The notes under the pieces: model-generated
Told to the model about the DNA's origin: nothing
What the model saw: the letters and a program-made list of their open reading frames with translations, nothing else
Database searches by the model: none
Shown: positions 7,649 through 9,842 of the stretch, piece by piece
Numbering within the stretch: position 1 is the first letter of the stretch
Layout: the number at the start of each line of letters is the position of its first letter
Assembly: GCA_903885415.1 (NCBI GenBank)
Contig: CAISIP010000480.1
Span: 1-9,842, forward strand
DNA from: an uncultured beta proteobacterium
GTDB lineage: Bacteria; Pseudomonadota; Gammaproteobacteria; Burkholderiales; Burkholderiaceae_C
DNA length: 9,842 bases
Direction of reading: 5' to 3'
Program-made: the position numbers and the translations under genes

Positions 7649-7732
7649 AGTACGACGGGCCCAAGACTGATCTGTGTGGCATGCACCGGAAAACCGGGGC
7701 GGGTCTATCAGGTGCAAGTTGGGAATATAGAC

Positions 7733-8101
7733 ATGATCCAGACCGAATCCCGATTGGAAGTCGCCGACAATACCGGCGCCAAATCCGTACTGTGCATCAA
7801 GGTGCTCGGCGGGTCCAGGCGACGTTACGCCAGCGTCGGCGACGTTATCAAGGTGAGCATCAAGGAAGCAGCGCCGCGCGGCCGCGTCAAAAAAGGCGAG
7901 ATCTACAGCGCAGTGGTGGTGCGAACCGCCAAGGGCATTCGCCGCAGCGATGGCTCGCTGGTGAAGTTCGACAGCAACGCCGCTGTACTGCTTAACGCCA
8001 AACTCGAGCCGATCGGCACCCGCATCTTTGGACCGGTAACGCGCGAATTGCGGACCGAGAAATTCATGAAGATCGTGTCACTCGCTCCAGAAGTTTTGTA
8101 A
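7733..8101 (+). CDS. rplN: 50S ribosomal protein L14
   Basis: L14 is a conserved protein of the large subunit at the interface with the small subunit. The protein has 122 residues, typical for bacteria. It shows the family N-terminus [18 protein letters not shown], the [13 protein letters not shown] segment, and the C-terminal FGPVTRELR. The start is the ATG at 7733, preceded by GGGA (7721-7724) with 8 nt spacing. The reading frame stays open upstream to an ATG at 7625, but those 36 codons have no L14 likeness and lie in the leader. It is the first gene of the spc operon, as in E. coli. Unusually, the gene before it here is glpD and not rpsQ of the S10 operon. The stop TAA overlaps the ribosome binding site of rplX. 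Confidence 0.98.
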   Translation: MIQTESRLEVADNTGAKSVLCIKVLGGSRRRYASVGDVIKVSIKEAAPRGRVKKGEIYSAVVVRTAKGIRRSDGSLVKFDSNAAVLLNAKLEPIGTRIFGPVTRELRTEKFMKIVSLAPEVL

Positions 8102-8110
8102 GGACAGGCC

Positions 8111-8431
8111 ATGAACAAGATTCGCACAGGCGACGAGGTCATCGTGCTTACCGGGCGCGACAAGGGCAAGCGCGGCAAAGTGTCGATGCGCAAGGACGAC
8201 GCCCATCTGGTGGTGGACGGAATCAACCAGGTCAAGAAGCACACCAAGCCGAACCCGCTCAAGGGAACGGTGGGCGGCATTGTGGCCAAGACCATGCCGA
8301 TCCATCAATCGAACGTGGCGATCTTCAATGGCGCTACTGGCAAGGCCGACCGCGTCGGAATCAAGTTGCTCGCCGATGGCAAACGCGTTCGCGTTTACAA
8401 GTCCAGCGGCGAAGAAATCAAGGTGGCATGA
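8111..8431 (+). CDS. rplX: 50S ribosomal protein L24
   Basis: L24 is a primary assembly protein that binds 23S rRNA near its 5' end and starts large-subunit assembly. The 106-residue protein has a KOW domain at the N-terminus ([21 protein letters not shown], split as [12 protein letters not shown] at 4-15 and RDKGKRGKV at 16-24). [13 protein letters not shown] follows in the central region. The start ATG is preceded by AAGGA (8100-8104), which uses the last bases of the rplN stop codon, with 6 nt spacing. Its own stop is separated by 1 nt from the rplE ATG, and the rplE ribosome binding site lies inside its last codons, so translation of the pair is likely coupled. Confidence 0.98.
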   Translation: MNKIRTGDEVIVLTGRDKGKRGKVSMRKDDAHLVVDGINQVKKHTKPNPLKGTVGGIVAKTMPIHQSNVAIFNGATGKADRVGIKLLADGKRVRVYKSSGEEIKVA

Positions 8432-8432
8432 A

Positions 8433-8972
8433 ATGGCGCGTCTGCAACAGCACTATCGTGAAAAAGTAGCCCCGGAACTGATGGCCAAGTTTGGCTACAA
8501 GTCCGTGATGCAGGTACCTCGGCTGACCAAGATTACGCTGAACATGGGTGTCAGCGAGGCGGTGGCCGACAAGAAGGTGATGGACAGCGCGGTCGCCGAT
8601 CTGACGAAGATCGCCGGCCAAAAGCCTGTCGTCACCAAGTCCAAGAAGGCGATCGCCGGCTTCAAAATCCGCGAGGGCCAGGCTATCGGTTGCATGGTGA
8701 CGCTGCGCGGCGTGCAGATGTTCGAGTTCCTCGACCGCTTTGTCACCGTCGCGTTGCCGCGTGTTCGCGACTTCCGCGGAATCTCTGGCCGCGCATTTGA
8801 CGGCCGCGGCAACTACAACATCGGCGTGAAAGAGCAGATCATTTTCCCTGAGATTGAATACGACAAGGTCGATGCCTTACGCGGACTCAACATCAGCATC
8901 ACAACCACGGCCAAGAGCGATGAAGAGTGCAAGGCACTGCTCGCGGGCTTCCGTTTCCCGTTCAAGAACTGA
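8433..8972 (+). CDS. rplE: 50S ribosomal protein L5
   Basis: L5 binds 5S rRNA and helps form the central protuberance of the large subunit. The protein has 179 residues, the same as E. coli L5. It reads [17 protein letters not shown] at the N-terminus, followed by [16 protein letters not shown], then [35 protein letters not shown], and the C-terminal [11 protein letters not shown], all standard. The frame is open upstream to 8280 inside rplX, but the ATG at 8433 matches the family start and has AAGGTGG (8420-8426) 6 nt upstream. In E. coli, S8 represses the spc operon by binding mRNA near the start of this gene. I could not recognise that fold in this sequence. Confidence 0.98.
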   Translation: MARLQQHYREKVAPELMAKFGYKSVMQVPRLTKITLNMGVSEAVADKKVMDSAVADLTKIAGQKPVVTKSKKAIAGFKIREGQAIGCMVTLRGVQMFEFLDRFVTVALPRVRDFRGISGRAFDGRGNYNIGVKEQIIFPEIEYDKVDALRGLNISITTTAKSDEECKALLAGFRFPFKN

Positions 8973-8977
8973 GGTGA
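8971..8977 (+). promoter_or_regulatory. Ribosome binding site that sets a TTG start for rpsN
   Basis: GAGGTGA begins within the rplE stop codon region and is followed by CCC and then TTG at 8981. The GAGG core is 6 nt from the TTG, which is ideal, but 15 nt from the next in-frame ATG at 8990, which is too far. This site therefore favours the TTG. Confidence 0.75.
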
Positions 8978-8980
8978 CCC

Positions 8981-9286
8981 TTGGCTAAAATGGCTTTGAT
9001 CGAGCGCGAGCTCAAGCGCGACAAACTGGTTGCCAAGTACGCGAAAAAACACGCGGAACTGAAGTCGATTGCGGGCGACATGAAGCGCAGCGACGACGAG
9101 CGTGCGGTTGCGCGTCTTGGTCTGCAAAAGCTGCCGCGCAACGCCAACCCCACCCGCCAGCGCAATCGTTGCGCTATCACCGGCCGCCCGCGCGGTACGT
9201 TCCAGCAGTTTGGCCTGGCGCGCGCAAAAATTCGCGAAATGGCTTTTGCCGGAGAAATCCCGGGCATCGTCAAGGCCAGCTGGTAA
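8981..9286 (+). CDS. rpsN: 30S ribosomal protein S14 (zinc-free type), TTG start
   Basis: S14 is a small-subunit head protein. From the TTG at 8981 the product has 101 residues, the same as E. coli S14. It starts [13 protein letters not shown], which aligns without gaps to the E. coli N-terminus. The next ATG (8990) would remove the conserved MAK. The well-placed GAGGTGA supports the TTG. The conserved block [14 protein letters not shown] (51-64), then TGRPRG, and the ending IPGIVKASW are clear. There are no paired CXXC motifs (the only cysteine is Cys64), so this is the longer zinc-independent form. It starts 8 nt after rplE and ends 18 nt before rpsH. Confidence 0.97.
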   Translation: MAKMALIERELKRDKLVAKYAKKHAELKSIAGDMKRSDDERAVARLGLQKLPRNANPTRQRNRCAITGRPRGTFQQFGLARAKIREMAFAGEIPGIVKASW

Positions 9287-9304
9287 GCGCTAGGAGACAT
9301 AAAC

Positions 9305-9700
9305 ATGAGCATGAGTGATCCCATCGCGGACCTGTTGACACGCATCCGCAATGCGCAAATGGTGGCCAAGGCCACCGTGTCGGTGCCCTCTTCCAAGGTG
9401 AAGGTTGCGATCGTCCAGGTACTCAAGGACGAGGGTTATATCGACGGCTTCTCGGTCAAGACCGAGGCCGGCAAGGTCGAACTCGAAATTGCCCTGAAGT
9501 ACTACGCCGGGCGCCCGGTGATCGCACGCATCGAGCGTGTCAGTCGCCCCGGACTGCGCGTCTATCGCGGCACGGGCGCTCTTCCCCAGGTCCAGAACGG
9601 GCTTGGCGTCGCGATCATCACCACACCGAGCGGCGTCATGACCGACCGCAAGGCGCGCGCCACGGGTGTTGGCGGCGAAGTGCTTTGTTACGTCGCCTGA
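9305..9700 (+). CDS. rpsH: 30S ribosomal protein S8
   Basis: S8 is a primary 16S rRNA-binding protein of the 30S platform. In E. coli it is also the translational repressor of the spc operon. The 131-residue protein shows [16 protein letters not shown] at the N-terminus, [14 protein letters not shown] [12 protein letters not shown] in the middle, and the C-terminal block [18 protein letters not shown] followed by GGEVLCYVA. ATGs occur at 9305 and 9311. The first is preferred because AGGAG (9292-9296) lies 8 nt before it and 14 nt before the second. The downstream start would give MSDPIADLL, which many S8 proteins have, so a difference of two residues remains uncertain. Confidence 0.97.
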   Translation: MSMSDPIADLLTRIRNAQMVAKATVSVPSSKVKVAIVQVLKDEGYIDGFSVKTEAGKVELEIALKYYAGRPVIARIERVSRPGLRVYRGTGALPQVQNGLGVAIITTPSGVMTDRKARATGVGGEVLCYVA

Positions 9701-9729
9701 CAGCGCGCGATGTTCAGGAGAAATAGAAA

Positions 9730-9842
9730 ATGTCCCGTATAGGAAAAATGCCCGTGTCCGTGCCAGCCGGCGTGGACGTAGCGATCAAGGAAGACCAGAT
9801 CAGTGTGACCGGCAAGGGTGGCACGCTGCAACTCGCGCAGAA
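9730..9842 (+). CDS. rplF: 50S ribosomal protein L6 (3' end outside window)
   Basis: L6 is a large-subunit protein near the base of the L7/L12 stalk and the GTPase centre. Only the first 37 codons are present. They read [19 protein letters not shown] followed by the expected [10 protein letters not shown], matching the L6 N-terminus. The ATG at 9730 is preceded by AGGAG (9716-9720) with 9 nt spacing. The gene follows rpsH after 29 nt, in the standard spc order. The frame is still open at the window end. Confidence 0.96.
   Translation, partial: MSRIGKMPVSVPAGVDVAIKEDQISVTGKGGTLQLAQ

Noticed and set aside
7625..7732. Degenerate remnant of rpsQ upstream of rplN
   Set aside because: Translation of the leader shows no S17-like sequence, so there is no sign of a decayed rpsQ gene.

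Overview
The window is a high-GC stretch of bacterial chromosome, most likely from a betaproteobacterium of the order Burkholderiales. A Comamonadaceae-like genome is my best guess. This rests on the protein sequences (OxyR, UbiA, GlpD and L14 read as typical of that group), the strong GC bias at third codon positions, and the recG-oxyR-ubiA / proC gene order. It is an inference from memory, not from a database comparison. Every gene is a recognisable housekeeping gene. I see no mobile element, CRISPR array, tRNA, rRNA or defence-type system.

Layout. (1) 1-3446, plus strand: the 3' three-quarters of recG (DNA repair helicase), a LysR-family regulator identifiable as OxyR by its redox cysteines, and ubiA (ubiquinone biosynthesis). 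The spacing is tight: 45 nt between recG and oxyR, 2 nt between oxyR and ubiA. (2) 3462-4280, minus strand: proC (last step of proline synthesis), convergent with ubiA across 15 nt. (3) 4412-7530, plus strand: glpK and glpD, a two-gene glycerol catabolism operon. It is divergent from proC and joined by a 4-nt overlap at a TTG start. (4) 7531-7732: a 202-nt regulatory gap with a strong sigma-70 promoter, a perfect inverted repeat around its -35 element, and a leader of about 145 nt with a second hairpin. (5) 7733-9842, plus strand: the start of the spc ribosomal protein operon, rplN-rplX-rplE-rpsN-rpsH-rplF, with rplF cut by the window end.

Functional links. GlpK phosphorylates glycerol and GlpD oxidises the product, passing electrons to the quinone pool that UbiA helps to make. 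OxyR and RecG fit a peroxide-response and DNA-repair grouping. The ribosomal operon is functionally separate.

The most notable points are the layout and control signals. The spc operon starts directly after glpD instead of after the S10 operon (rpsQ). Its promoter sits inside a 9-bp perfect inverted repeat. The rplN leader is open in frame with rplN. glpK has no visible ribosome binding site but has a -10-like hexamer abutting its ATG. glpD and rpsN use TTG starts. I did not find a previously undescribed system.
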